Positions 26,895 through 35,456 of a DNA stretch of 64,000 bases are shown here, piece after piece. Source of the DNA: Amycolatopsis lexingtonensis (GTDB lineage: Bacteria > Actinomycetota > Actinomycetes > Mycobacteriales > Pseudonocardiaceae). A program made the position numbers and the translations under genes. The DNA lies in assembly GCF_014873755.1 (NCBI RefSeq), contig NZ_JADBEG010000001.1, forward strand, positions 5,997,501 to 6,061,500. The letters run 5' to 3'. Within the stretch, counting starts at the first letter, position 1. Every line of letters begins with the position of its first letter. The notes beneath the pieces were generated by a model. That model was not told where the DNA came from. It was given only the letters and a program-made list of their open reading frames with translations, and searched no databases.

Positions 26895-27760
26895 GGGAGC
26901 CTCGCCGCGATGTCGTCGATCTCCCACGGGCCGTCCGTCTCGATCACCTTGACGTCGTGCCAGCCCGCCAGCTCCGAGATCGCGCCGCCCTGGACCGCGA
27001 ACACCTTGCCCGTCAGCGCGCACTTCTCCGAAGCCAGGTAGGCCACCAGCGGTGAGATGTTCGCCGGCGAGAAGGCGTCGAACTCGCCCTCGGCGACCGG
27101 TGCCGCGAAGATCGTCCCCATTCCCGGTGTCGCGAGCGTCAGCCGGGTGCGGGCGATCGGGGCGATCGCGTTCACGCGCACCCCGTAGCGCTCCAGTTCG
27201 GCCGCCGCCACCAGGGTCATCGCCGCGATGCCCGCCTTCGCCGCGCCGTAGTTGAGCTGGCCGGCGTTCGGCAGGGTGACCCCGGACGCCGACGCCGTGT
27301 TGATCACCGACGCCGAAACCGGCGAGCCCGCCTTCGACGCCGACTTCCAGTACGCCGCCGCGTGGTGCAGGACCGCCGCGTGGCCCTTGAGGTGGACCGC
27401 GATCACGTCGTCCCACTGCTGCTCGGTGATGCCCGCGACGAACGCGTCGCGCAGGATGCCCGCGTTGTTCACCACGACGTCCAGCCGGCCGAACTCCGTC
27501 ACGGCCTGCTCCACCAGCTCCGCCGCGCCCGCCCAGGACGTCACGCTCGACGTGTTCGCGACCGCCGAGCCACCCAGCGCGCGGATTTCCGCGACCACCG
27601 AGGACGCCGGCCCGTCGTCCGCGCCGCTCCCGTCGTTGCCGCCGCCCAGGTCGTTGACGACGACGGAAGCGCCTTCCCTGGCTAACAGCAGTGCGTGCTC
27701 GCGGCCGATCCCGCGGCCCGCGCCGGTGATCAGCGCGACGCGCCCGTCCAATGCGCCCAT
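26891..27760 (-). CDS. SDR-family 3-hydroxyacyl-CoA dehydrogenase
   Basis: 289 residues, classical SDR: TGAGRGIG cofactor loop at 12-19, VVNNAGI, then NTASASG with the catalytic Ser region and NYGAAKAGI with Tyr-x-x-x-Lys. The DLGGGNDGSG insertion after the second strand matches the peroxisomal multifunctional-enzyme-2 (17-beta-HSD4) subgroup, which oxidises (3R)-hydroxyacyl-CoA. That fits the MaoC hydratase gene it overlaps by 1 bp. Confidence 0.92.
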   Translation of the reverse strand: MGALDGRVALITGAGRGIGREHALLLAREGASVVVNDLGGGNDGSGADDGPASSVVAEIRALGGSAVANTSSVTSWAGAAELVEQAVTEFGRLDVVVNNAGILRDAFVAGITEQQWDDVIAVHLKGHAAVLHHAAAYWKSASKAGSPVSASVINTASASGVTLPNAGQLNYGAAKAGIAAMTLVAAAELERYGVRVNAIAPIARTRLTLATPGMGTIFAAPVAEGEFDAFSPANISPLVAYLASEKCALTGKVFAVQGGAISELAGWHDVKVIETDGPWEIDDIAARLP

Positions 27761-28593
27761 CAGTTCTCTCCGATCTCGGCGAGGCCGTCCTTGATCACCA
27801 AGGTGTCCCCCATGGTGGTTTCGAAGGCGTACGAGCCGGGGCCCGCCGCCCAGATCGACGTCGTCAGGTCCCGGCCCGGAAGCACCGGGGCGGCGAACCG
27901 GACGGCAAAGCGGCGCAGCCGGCCGGCCGGGGCCACTTCGGTCAGCACGGCCCACGACGTGAACGCCATCGTGCACAGCCCGTGCGCGATGATCCCCGGC
28001 AGCCCGGCCGCCTTCGCGACCTCTTCGTCGAGGTGGATCGGCATCGGGTCGCCGGCCGCCGGGCCGTAGCGGTACGTCTGGTCGTCGTCGACGTGCTGGA
28101 CGACCTTCGCGACCGGAGCCGAAGAGCGCAGCGCGTCGTTGAAGCGGTGCGAAGGCCCGAGCGTGCCGCGCTGTTCGCCGGTGTCGAAGCCGCGCACGAA
28201 GAACGTCACGTACTGCTCGTTCACCAGCTCGCCGGACGCGGACCGGCATTCGAGGTAGACGGTCGCCCGAGTGCCCTTCGGCAGTCCCTCGTAGCCGGTC
28301 ATCTTCGCCCGCGACACCAGTTCGTCGCCGGGCCGGATCGGGCGGTGGAAGCGGAAGTCCTGCTCGCCGTGCAGCACCCGCCCGAACAGCGACGGCGGCA
28401 CCACCTCCAGCGCCGGTTCGAGCAGCGACTGGAACACCGGCACGATCGCGAAGACCGGGCTCGCGACGTCCCCCGCGCGGTGGGCCGGGATCGGGTCGTT
28501 CGTCGCCGCCGCGTACTCGGCGAGCCGCTCGCGCGTGACGTCGAACGACACCGGCGAAGTCCACTTGTCGAGCCCGGCCGGATCGAACTTCAC
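27760..28593 (-). CDS. MaoC-like double hot-dog (R)-enoyl-CoA hydratase
   Basis: 277 residues: an N-terminal degenerate hot-dog (about 1-140) and a C-terminal catalytic hot-dog with DPMPIHLDEEVAKAAGLPGIIAHG, the hydratase 2 motif (Asp and His catalytic). Overlaps the SRPBCC gene by 4 bp and the SDR gene by 1 bp. It would hydrate 2-enoyl-CoA to (3R)-hydroxyacyl-CoA, the substrate of the neighbouring SDR. Confidence 0.93.
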   Translation of the reverse strand: MKFDPAGLDKWTSPVSFDVTRERLAEYAAATNDPIPAHRAGDVASPVFAIVPVFQSLLEPALEVVPPSLFGRVLHGEQDFRFHRPIRPGDELVSRAKMTGYEGLPKGTRATVYLECRSASGELVNEQYVTFFVRGFDTGEQRGTLGPSHRFNDALRSSAPVAKVVQHVDDDQTYRYGPAAGDPMPIHLDEEVAKAAGLPGIIAHGLCTMAFTSWAVLTEVAPAGRLRRFAVRFAAPVLPGRDLTTSIWAAGPGSYAFETTMGDTLVIKDGLAEIGEN

Positions 28594-29021
28594 GCGACCA
28601 GCGCCTTGAACTTCTCGAGGGACTCGTCGAGGTTCTTCTTGCCGTCCTTCTCCACGGCCTTGCCGAGCGCGCCGACGATCATCTGGCCGGTGAACTCGGC
28701 GTCGATGCTCGCGGCCGAGCCGGACCCGGCCGGTGCCACCGAAAGCGAGAAGCTGATCTTCACCCCGGCCATCCCGGTTCCGGAAATGACCAGCTGGTGA
28801 GGGGCGTCGTAGGTGTCGACGGTCCAGGTGATCGTGTTCGCCATCCCGAGCATCGTGACGACTTCGGACACCTGCGAGCCCTGCGAGAACTCCGCGGGGA
28901 CGTCCCCCTTCCACTTGGTGTGGATGGTCAGCCACTTCTCGAAGTTGTTCGGGTTCGAGAACTCCGCCCACACCTTGTCCGGCGGGGCGGGCAGTTCGAC
29001 GCTGGCGCTGATCCGGCCCAT
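28590..29021 (-). CDS. SRPBCC family lipid-binding protein
   Basis: 143 residues, polyketide cyclase/CoxG-like SRPBCC fold: ISASVELPAPPDKVWAEFSNPNNFEKWL at the start and the long closing helix NLDESLEKFKALV. The RBS GGAGA overlaps the thiolase stop codon. In acyl-CoA degradation operons such proteins probably hold or shuttle a hydrophobic intermediate; that role is inference. Confidence 0.9.
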   Translation of the reverse strand: MGRISASVELPAPPDKVWAEFSNPNNFEKWLTIHTKWKGDVPAEFSQGSQVSEVVTMLGMANTITWTVDTYDAPHQLVISGTGMAGVKISFSLSVAPAGSGSAASIDAEFTGQMIVGALGKAVEKDGKKNLDESLEKFKALVA

Positions 29022-29029
29022 GTTTTCTC

Positions 29030-30214
29030 CTAAGCTCGCTGGTAGGCGGTGACGACGGCAGCGCCACCGAGTCCGATGTTGTGCTGCAAGGCGGCGCGCA
29101 CGTCCGGGACCTGACGCCGGTCCGCGTCGCCGCGCAGCTGCCAGGTGAGTTCGGCGCACTGGGCGAGTCCGGTGGCGCCGAGCGGGTGCCCCTTCGAGAT
29201 CAGCCCGCCGGACGGGTTGACGACCCAGCGCCCGCCGTACGTCGTGTCGCCGGCGTCGACCAGGTGCCCGCCCTCGCCCTCTTCGCAGAGCCCGAGTGCT
29301 TCGTAGGTCAGCAGTTCGTTGGCGGAGAAGCAGTCGTGCAGCTCGACGACCTGGAAGTCCGCAGGCCCCAGCCCGGCCTGGTCGTACACGCGGAGCGCGG
29401 CTTGGCGGGTCATGTCATAGCCGACGATGTTCTTCGCGCTGCCGTCGAAGGTGCTGCGGAAGTCGGTGGTCAGCGCCTGCCCGACGATCTCGACCGCGCG
29501 GTCCGCGAGGTCGTGGTCCGCCACGAAGGACTCGCTGGCCAGGATCGCGGCGCCGGAGCCGTCCGACGTCGGCGAGCACTGGAGCTTCGTGAGCGGGTCG
29601 TAGATCATCCGCGACGCCAGGATGTCGTCGAGCGAGTAGACGTCCTGGAACTGCGCGTAGGGGTTGTTCACCGAGTGCCGGTGGTTCTTCTCGCCGATCT
29701 TCGCGAAGTGCTCGGCGGTGGTGCCGTACTTCGCCATGTGCTCCCGGCCGGCGGCGCCGAACATCCACGGCGCCGGTGGGAACAGCACTTCGGAGATCTC
29801 CGCGAGGGCCTGGAGGTGGTTGCCCAGCGGCTGTTCGCGGTCGTCGTAGGTCGACGCGAGCGAGCCCGGCTGCATCTTCTCGAAGCCCAGCGCGAGCGCG
29901 CAGTCCGCGCGGCCGCCGCGGATCGCCTCCGCTGCCAGGTACAGCGCGGTCGAGCCGGTGGAGCAGTTGTTGTTGACGTTGACCACGGGGATCCCGGTCA
30001 TCCCCAGTTCGTAGACCGCGCGCTGCCCGGACGTCGACTCGCCGTAGACGTAGCCGACGTAGGCCTGCTGGACGACGTCGAACGCGACCCCGGCGTCGGC
30101 CAGCGCCTTGGTCCCGGCCTCCCGGGCCATCTGCGGGTAGTCCCAGTCTTCGCGCCGCCCGGGTTTCTCGAACTTCGTCATCCCGACCCCGACGACGTAC
30201 ACCCTGTTCGCCAT
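29030..30214 (-). CDS. Thiolase-fold acetyl-CoA acetyltransferase / lipid-transfer protein
   Basis: 394 residues of the SCP-x/lipid-transfer thiolase group: [18 protein letters not shown] contains the nucleophilic Cys, [11 protein letters not shown] sits where the family has its catalytic His/Asn region, and [14 protein letters not shown] carries the second His. First gene of the operon, with a TetR-like operator 10 bp upstream of its start. It would cleave 3-ketoacyl-CoA, consistent with a complete beta-oxidation-type set in this operon. Confidence 0.92.
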   Translation of the reverse strand: MANRVYVVGVGMTKFEKPGRREDWDYPQMAREAGTKALADAGVAFDVVQQAYVGYVYGESTSGQRAVYELGMTGIPVVNVNNNCSTGSTALYLAAEAIRGGRADCALALGFEKMQPGSLASTYDDREQPLGNHLQALAEISEVLFPPAPWMFGAAGREHMAKYGTTAEHFAKIGEKNHRHSVNNPYAQFQDVYSLDDILASRMIYDPLTKLQCSPTSDGSGAAILASESFVADHDLADRAVEIVGQALTTDFRSTFDGSAKNIVGYDMTRQAALRVYDQAGLGPADFQVVELHDCFSANELLTYEALGLCEEGEGGHLVDAGDTTYGGRWVVNPSGGLISKGHPLGATGLAQCAELTWQLRGDADRRQVPDVRAALQHNIGLGGAAVVTAYQRA

Positions 30215-30223
30215 GCAACAAAC

Positions 30224-30241
30224 ATACAGACCGGCATGTAT
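30224..30241. promoter_or_regulatory. Palindromic operator of the acyl-CoA degradation operon
   Basis: ATACA-GA-CCGG-CA-TGTAT: 5-bp arms around a palindromic CCGG centre, 10 bp upstream of the thiolase start codon. Size and symmetry fit a TetR-family repressor of lipid catabolism. No such regulator is adjacent. Confidence 0.55.
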
Positions 30242-30284
30242 TTATCAAGACCGGACCGCGGACCCGCAGGTCAGCGGCGGAAAA

Positions 30285-31586
30285 TCAGCCCAGCGGAACG
30301 ACCGGCCCCGGGTAGCGTGCGGGGTCGAGGCAGCTGCTGAGCCCGTCGACGACCGAGCAGAAGCCCGGCGGCCGCACCGGCGCGTACCCGCCCGGGACGC
30401 CGTGGTCCGCGATCAGCTGCCGGTAGGCCGCGACGGCGTCGGTCGGCCGCCGGGTCAGCGCCGGGTCGCTCGCGGCGTCCACTGTGTACAGTCCGAAGCG
30501 CGGCTGGTAGCTGCCCCACTCGTAGTTGTCGGTGAGGCTCCAGTAGTTGTAGCCGATCACGTTCACGCCGTCGGCCTTCGCGCGCTGCACCCAGTAGACG
30601 TGGTCGCGCAGGTGATCCGACCGCGTGTAGGCGTCGGGCCGCGCGGCGCCGTTGTCGGTCGGCATCCCGTTTTCGACGACGTAGAGCGGCAGGTCCGGGA
30701 ACTTCCGCGCGTAGTACCGCAGCGCGTAGTAGATCCCGTCCGGCTGCGGGGTGACCTTCCAGAACTCGCCATTGGCCGCGTGCGCGGCGCTGACGTTGTC
30801 GAGGCTGGCGCCGTAGTAGTAGTCGACCCCCGCGAAGTCGAGCTTGTCCTTGACGTGGTCCAGGAACGACGCGTCCAGCACGCCCTGCACCGCGGGGATG
30901 AAGGCGGTGTTGCTGGAGACGAGCGCGCCCGGGTCCAGCTGGTGGATGAGGTCGTAGGCGGCGCGGTGCACCTGCACCAGCCGCGAGAGCATCCACGGCG
31001 CCTTCCACGCGGCGAGCCCGCCGTTGCTGATCTCGTTCTGCAGGTAGACGGTCGGCTCGTTGATCGTGATCCACAGCGCGCCGAGGCCCTTGTACCGGTC
31101 GACGACGCGGCGGGCGTTGACGAGCCAGGCATCGCGCGTGCGGTCGCTGTCCCAGCCGCCCTGGTCGGCGACCCAGCCCGGGTAGACCCAGTGGTCGAGG
31201 GTGATCATCGGCCGCATCCCGGCGGCGACGACCCGCCGGACGACGTCGTCGTAGTACGCGAGCTCGGCCTGGTCGACCTGGCCGGGCCGGGGTTCGATGC
31301 GCGCCCACTCGACGCTGAAGCGGAAGACGTTCACACCCAGCTGCTTCGCGCGGTCGATGTCCTCGGCGTAGCGGTGCCGGAAGTCGACGGCGTCGCGGTA
31401 GGGCTCCTTGATCGACGACGTCTTCGCCTGCTCGTAGCGGCGCCAGTTGCTGTCGGGCGCCGAACCTTCCGACTGGTACCCGGAGGTCGCGACGCCCCAG
31501 AAGAACGCCGACGACGCGACCGCGGGTGTCACCCCGGCGAGCAGGCCGGCCACCAGGACCAGAACGACGACGAGAGCTCGGCGCAC
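30285..31586 (-). CDS. Secreted GH1 beta-glucosidase-like glycosidase
   Basis: 433 residues from the GTG at 31586 with GGAGG upstream. A signal peptide (VRRALVVVLVLVAGLLAG... AVASS) is unusual for GH1 enzymes, which are mostly cytoplasmic. Barrel landmarks: FFWGVATSGYQSEG, TINEPTVY with acid/base Glu177, VVENGMPT with nucleophile Glu305, and NYWSLTDNYEW near the aglycone site. A short Cys-containing tail follows. Third in a run of secreted carbohydrate genes. Probably releases glucose or a similar beta-linked sugar. Confidence 0.92.
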   Translation of the reverse strand: MRRALVVVLVLVAGLLAGVTPAVASSAFFWGVATSGYQSEGSAPDSNWRRYEQAKTSSIKEPYRDAVDFRHRYAEDIDRAKQLGVNVFRFSVEWARIEPRPGQVDQAELAYYDDVVRRVVAAGMRPMITLDHWVYPGWVADQGGWDSDRTRDAWLVNARRVVDRYKGLGALWITINEPTVYLQNEISNGGLAAWKAPWMLSRLVQVHRAAYDLIHQLDPGALVSSNTAFIPAVQGVLDASFLDHVKDKLDFAGVDYYYGASLDNVSAAHAANGEFWKVTPQPDGIYYALRYYARKFPDLPLYVVENGMPTDNGAARPDAYTRSDHLRDHVYWVQRAKADGVNVIGYNYWSLTDNYEWGSYQPRFGLYTVDAASDPALTRRPTDAVAAYRQLIADHGVPGGYAPVRPPGFCSVVDGLSSCLDPARYPGPVVPLG

Positions 31587-31600
31587 CACAGCACCCTCCT

Positions 31601-31631
31601 CAGTCAACGTGAAGGTCATTCATGTTAACTG
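31601..31631. promoter_or_regulatory. Inverted repeat upstream of GH1 gene
   Basis: CAGTCAACGTGA and TCATGTTAACTG are inverted 12-mers matching at 10 of 12 positions with 7 bp between, centred 30 bp before the GH1 start. It may be a repressor operator. Confidence 0.45.
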
Positions 31632-31658
31632 AGGGGGCGCCGTGGCGCACCCTTCTCG

Positions 31659-32927
31659 TCAGGCGACCTTGAACGACTGAGCGGCGCTGCCGTCACAGGT
31701 CGACTGGACCAGCTGGACACTGTCCGCGGTGGAAGCTCCCGGCACCGTCAGGCACTTGCCGCTGTGGCGGACGACGAAGTGGTAGTACCCGCTGCCCTCC
31801 GACACCGGCTGCCACTGCTGGTTGTTCCCGCCGCTGTAGGACCACAGCTGCAGGCCGGCGTTGTCCGTCGTCGCCACGTCGGTGACGTCGATGACCTCGG
31901 CCGGGTTGGTGCGGTTGTTGATCCGGTCGAAGCCGCCGCTGGTCGCGGCGAACTGGTACTGCTGGGCCGTGGTGCCGTTGCAGGTGTACTGCTGGATCAC
32001 GGTGCCGTTGGTGCTGCCCGCGGCCCGCGCGTCGACGCACTTGCCGGACGCCTTGTTCGTCACCGCGTACCAGGCCGACGGGTCGATCGTGCCCGGGTCG
32101 GTCGGCGTGGTCGAACCGCCGCCGAGCCACTTCAGGCCGTCGAGCACGAACCGGTTCTGGTCGGCGCTCTCGAACGTCGACGACAGCGCGGTGTTCGTCT
32201 CGTAGTTCATCGCGTTGTGCCCGAAGTTGGCGTAGAGCATCTTGTAGTTCTTGTTCGTCCACGCGATCGGGTAGTAACCGCTGTACCAGGTCTGATTGGG
32301 GTCCGTGCCGATCGGGAACGTGGACTGGTCCATCGACGCCAGGATGGCGATGTTCGGGTTCTGGCGCAGGTCGTTCTGCCAGGCGTACCACTCCGACGTC
32401 GACGACTTGATGGTCGCCGGCAGGTTGACCGTCGAGGGGTGCGTGCGGTTCTCGATCTTCAGCGTCTCCGGCGTCGGGCCCCACGTGTTCGACGTGAACC
32501 GGCCGGTGCCGAGGAAGTCGTTGTGGAACCAGTTGGCGTACGACGGCGTCGAGCTGTCGTTGTACGCCGTGACGTGGAAGCCGAAGAACCCGCCACCGTT
32601 CTGCATGTAATTCTGGAAGCCCTGGAACTGCGCGGCCGACTGCGGCTGGTCGTCGAAGAACAGCACGACGTCGGCCGTCGACTTGGTGATACTGGTGAGC
32701 CGGTTCCAGTCGGTCGTCGAGGAGTAGGTGTAGCCGTTGGCCGCCGCCTGCTGGGCGAACCAGACGTTGGCCTCCTTCTCGAAGCTGATGTGCGCGGCGT
32801 CGTAGGTGCCGCTGTAGAACGCGAGCACCTTGAACGGTGTCGCGGCCTGCACGGCCGGCGCACCCAGGCTCAAGCCCAGGCAGGCGGCGAAGAAGGCCAG
32901 GATTCTGACCAGGGGACGGCGGGGCAT
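31659..32927 (-). CDS. Secreted ThuA-like domain protein with C-terminal ricin-type lectin
   Basis: 422 residues: signal peptide (1-28), a ThuA domain (about 30-265; KVLAFYSGTYDAAHISFEKEANVW, GGGFFGFHVTAYNDS, and a late NYKMLYANFGHNA), and three ricin-B repeats from about 285, each near a QxW-like motif (QQYQF, QQWQP, QSFKV). ThuA is a glutamine-amidotransferase-like fold linked to disaccharide catabolism. Fusion to a lectin suggests action on an extracellular glycan. It starts 29 bp downstream of the GH3 gene, with GGAAGGA as RBS. Confidence 0.88.
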   Translation of the reverse strand: MPRRPLVRILAFFAACLGLSLGAPAVQAATPFKVLAFYSGTYDAAHISFEKEANVWFAQQAAANGYTYSSTTDWNRLTSITKSTADVVLFFDDQPQSAAQFQGFQNYMQNGGGFFGFHVTAYNDSSTPSYANWFHNDFLGTGRFTSNTWGPTPETLKIENRTHPSTVNLPATIKSSTSEWYAWQNDLRQNPNIAILASMDQSTFPIGTDPNQTWYSGYYPIAWTNKNYKMLYANFGHNAMNYETNTALSSTFESADQNRFVLDGLKWLGGGSTTPTDPGTIDPSAWYAVTNKASGKCVDARAAGSTNGTVIQQYTCNGTTAQQYQFAATSGGFDRINNRTNPAEVIDVTDVATTDNAGLQLWSYSGGNNQQWQPVSEGSGYYHFVVRHSGKCLTVPGASTADSVQLVQSTCDGSAAQSFKVA

Positions 32928-32956
32928 GCGATGTTCCTTCCGGTGGGGGACGGGGA

Positions 32957-34786
32957 TCACCAGTGGCGCGGGTAGTGCAGGCCGAAGCCGAACGGGAACA
33001 GCGCGGGCTTGCCGTCGCCGGCGTTGATGGGCTGCTGGTCCGCGCTGCGCATCCAGGTCACCGGCAGCTTGCCGGTGGGGTTGTAGTCGCCGAAGAGGAC
33101 GTCGGCGACACCTTGCCCCTCGCTCCCGGGCAGCCACGACTCGACGAGCCCGGCCCAGTCCGGCAGCTGCGCGCTGACATCCAGCGGGCGCCCGGACACG
33201 AGCACGACCACCGTCGGCACGCCGGAGTCCTTCAGCTTCCGCAGCGTGGCGAGGTCGGCGGCGTCCAGCCCCATCCCTTGTGGACGGTCGCCCTTGCCTT
33301 CGGCGTAGGGCGTTTCGCCGATGACCGCGACGGCGACGTCGTAACTCGGGTCGATCCCGGTGCCGTCCTTGGCGTAGGTGACCGACGAGGACTTGCTCTC
33401 GATACCCTGCAGGATGGTGGTACCCGGGATGACCGGGCCGCTGGTCCCCTGCCAGCCGACCGTCCAGCCGCCGGACTGGTTCCCGATGTCGTCGGCGCTC
33501 TTGCCGGCGACGAAGATCTTCTCGTGCCGCTTGGCCAGCGGCAGCACGCCGCCCTCGTTCTTCAGCAGCACCTGGGATTCCCGGACGGCCTGGCGCGCGA
33601 GGTCCCGGTGCTGCTTGCTGCCGATCGTGCCCAGGAAGCGCCGGTCGGTCAGCGGGTGCTCGAACAGGCCGAGCTCGAATTTCTTGGTGAGGATGCGCCG
33701 GTTCGCGTCGTCGATCCGCGCCATCGGCACGCGGCCGTCCTGGACGAGGGTGCGCAGCGTGTCGATGAACTTCCGCCACTCGTAGGGCACCATCACCATG
33801 TCGATGCCGGCGTTGATCGATGCCTCGACCTCTTCGGGGGTGAACCCGCTCTTGCCGTCGATCTTGTCGACGCCGTTGTAGTCCGAAACGACGATCCCGG
33901 TGAAGCCGAGCTCCTTCTTGAGGACGTCGTTGATCAGGTACGCACCCGCGTGCATCTTGACGCTGTTCCAGCTGCTGTAGGAGATCATCACCGAGCCGAC
34001 CCCGCGCTGGACCGCGGCCTTGAACGGCGGCAGGTGGATCGCGCGCAGCTCCTGCTCGCTGATCTCGGTGTTGCCCTCGTTGACGCCGCCGGTGGTGCCG
34101 CCGTCGCCGACGTAGTGCTTGGCGGTGGCCAGCACCGAGCCGGGCCGGTCCAGCCGCGGCCCCTGCAGGCCGGTGATGATCGACGTCATTTCGGTGGCCA
34201 GCTGCGGGACCTCGCCGAACGACTCGTAGGTGCGGCCCCAGCGGTCATTGCGGGCGACGCACAGGCAAGGCGCGAAATCCCAGTCGATGCCGGTACCGGA
34301 CACCTCTTCGGCGGTGGCGCGGCCGATCTTCTCGACCAGCCGCGGATCGCGCGTCGCGCCGAGGCCGATGTTGTGCGGGAAGACGGTGGCGCCGTAGAGG
34401 CCGTTGTGCCCGTGGACGGCGTCGACGCCGTAGATGAGCGGGATCCCCAACGGCGTGGCCAGCGCGGCTTTCTGGAAGCCGTCGTACATGTCGGCCCAGC
34501 TGACCGGCGTGTTCGGGGTCGGCTGGGAGCTGCCGCCGGAGAGCAGCGAACCGAGCCGCCCGGTGGTGACGTCGGCCGGGCTCGTGACGCCGAGCCGCTC
34601 GGCCTGCATCATCTGGCCGAGCTTGTCGTCGAGGGTCATCCGGGACATCAGGTCGGCGACGCGGACCTTGACCGGTCGCCAGGAATCCTTGTAGGCCGGG
34701 CCGTTCCCGGCGAGGGCGGTGGTTTCCGAAGCCAGCAGCAGCCCGACGGCGAGCGCGCCGATCCCCAGCCTGCGTCCGAGGCCCAT
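32957..34786 (-). CDS. Secreted GH3 beta-glucosidase/exo-glucanase
   Basis: 609 residues from the ATG at 34786 (GAGGAGG six bases upstream; an earlier in-frame ATG has no RBS). Signal peptide, then the GH3 barrel with KHYVGDGGT and GIVVSDYNGVDKI, whose Asp302 is the expected nucleophile, and the second alpha/beta domain ending PGSEGQGVADVLFGDYNPTGKLPVTW. It lacks the fibronectin-III tail common in longer GH3 enzymes, like plant exo-beta-glucanases. First gene of the GH3-ThuA-GH1 run. Confidence 0.93.
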   Translation of the reverse strand: MGLGRRLGIGALAVGLLLASETTALAGNGPAYKDSWRPVKVRVADLMSRMTLDDKLGQMMQAERLGVTSPADVTTGRLGSLLSGGSSQPTPNTPVSWADMYDGFQKAALATPLGIPLIYGVDAVHGHNGLYGATVFPHNIGLGATRDPRLVEKIGRATAEEVSGTGIDWDFAPCLCVARNDRWGRTYESFGEVPQLATEMTSIITGLQGPRLDRPGSVLATAKHYVGDGGTTGGVNEGNTEISEQELRAIHLPPFKAAVQRGVGSVMISYSSWNSVKMHAGAYLINDVLKKELGFTGIVVSDYNGVDKIDGKSGFTPEEVEASINAGIDMVMVPYEWRKFIDTLRTLVQDGRVPMARIDDANRRILTKKFELGLFEHPLTDRRFLGTIGSKQHRDLARQAVRESQVLLKNEGGVLPLAKRHEKIFVAGKSADDIGNQSGGWTVGWQGTSGPVIPGTTILQGIESKSSSVTYAKDGTGIDPSYDVAVAVIGETPYAEGKGDRPQGMGLDAADLATLRKLKDSGVPTVVVLVSGRPLDVSAQLPDWAGLVESWLPGSEGQGVADVLFGDYNPTGKLPVTWMRSADQQPINAGDGKPALFPFGFGLHYPRHW

Positions 34787-34812
34787 TCGGGTCCTCCTCG
34801 TCGAGAGACCAA

Positions 34813-34829
34813 AATTCACGCCTTGAATT
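34813..34829. promoter_or_regulatory. Operator-like inverted repeat at the GH3 -10 region
   Basis: AATTCA-CGCCT-TGAATT, perfect 6-bp arms, overlaps the last bases of the -10 element and the likely transcription start. Binding here would block initiation. Confidence 0.45.
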
Positions 34830-34855
34830 AATACACAGCCGAGGTAGTTGGTCCA
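34828..34855 (-). promoter_or_regulatory. Promoter of the GH3 gene
   Basis: On the minus strand, TGGACC (34855-34850) and TATTAA (34833-34828) are separated by 16 bp. This is a credible -35/-10 pair 42 bp before the start codon, overlapped on both ends by inverted repeats. Confidence 0.55.
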
Positions 34856-34860
34856 GACCT
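34849..34860. promoter_or_regulatory. DasR-like (dre) element overlapping the GH3 -35 box
   Basis: TGGTCCAGACCT matches the core of the actinobacterial DasR site TGGTCTAGACCA at 10 of 12 positions and covers the -35 hexamer. It suggests control by N-acetylglucosamine status, but the match is partial. Confidence 0.4.
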
Positions 34861-34939
34861 CTCAGCGAACTCGGGTGCCGCTGAGCGGGATTGTCCGTTG
34901 CGGCCGGGATCTGACCTAATTCGGTTCTACGGTGCCTTC

Positions 34940-35431
34940 ATGACTCGCGAAACCGACGACCTGCTCTCCCTCCTCGCCGAGGTCCGCAAGCGCTTGCTGA
35001 TCCCGGCCCGCGGCCTCTCCGACGCCGACGCGGCCCGCCGCACGACGGTCAGCACCCTCACACTGGGCGGACTGATCCGGCACTTGGCGACGGGCGAACG
35101 CCTCTGGCTCGAGATCCTGCGCAAGGGCGACGGGGAGCTGCCGGAGGGCATGCTCGACACCGAGCAGTACTCGATGAGCGAAACGCTGGACCACTGGCTG
35201 GCCGAGTACTCGGCGGCCGCCGCCGAGACCGACGCGTACGTGGCTTCCCTGCCCTCACTGGACATCGAGGCGCGGCTGCCGACGACGCCGTGGTCCCCGC
35301 CCGAGCCCCAGTTCTGGTCCGCGCGGCGGATCATCTTGCACCTGATCCACGAGACGGCCCAGCACGCGGGCCACGCCGACATCCTCCGGGAGGCGCTGGA
35401 CGGCGCGAACTCCACGGCCCAGCTCGCGTGA
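34940..35431 (+). CDS. DinB-like (DUF664) family protein
   Basis: 163 residues, four-helix DinB/YfiT-like bundle: LGGLIRHLATGERLWLEIL and ARRIILHLIHETAQHAGHADILREAL supply the conserved metal-binding His residues. These proteins are metal-dependent thiol transferases or remain uncharacterised. ATG at 34940 chosen over an upstream TTG that adds an unconserved tail. Not related to the DNA polymerase DinB. Confidence 0.9.
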   Translation: MTRETDDLLSLLAEVRKRLLIPARGLSDADAARRTTVSTLTLGGLIRHLATGERLWLEILRKGDGELPEGMLDTEQYSMSETLDHWLAEYSAAAAETDAYVASLPSLDIEARLPTTPWSPPEPQFWSARRIILHLIHETAQHAGHADILREALDGANSTAQLA

Positions 35432-35456
35432 CAGTTCGGGCGTAGGCTGGCGGCCG

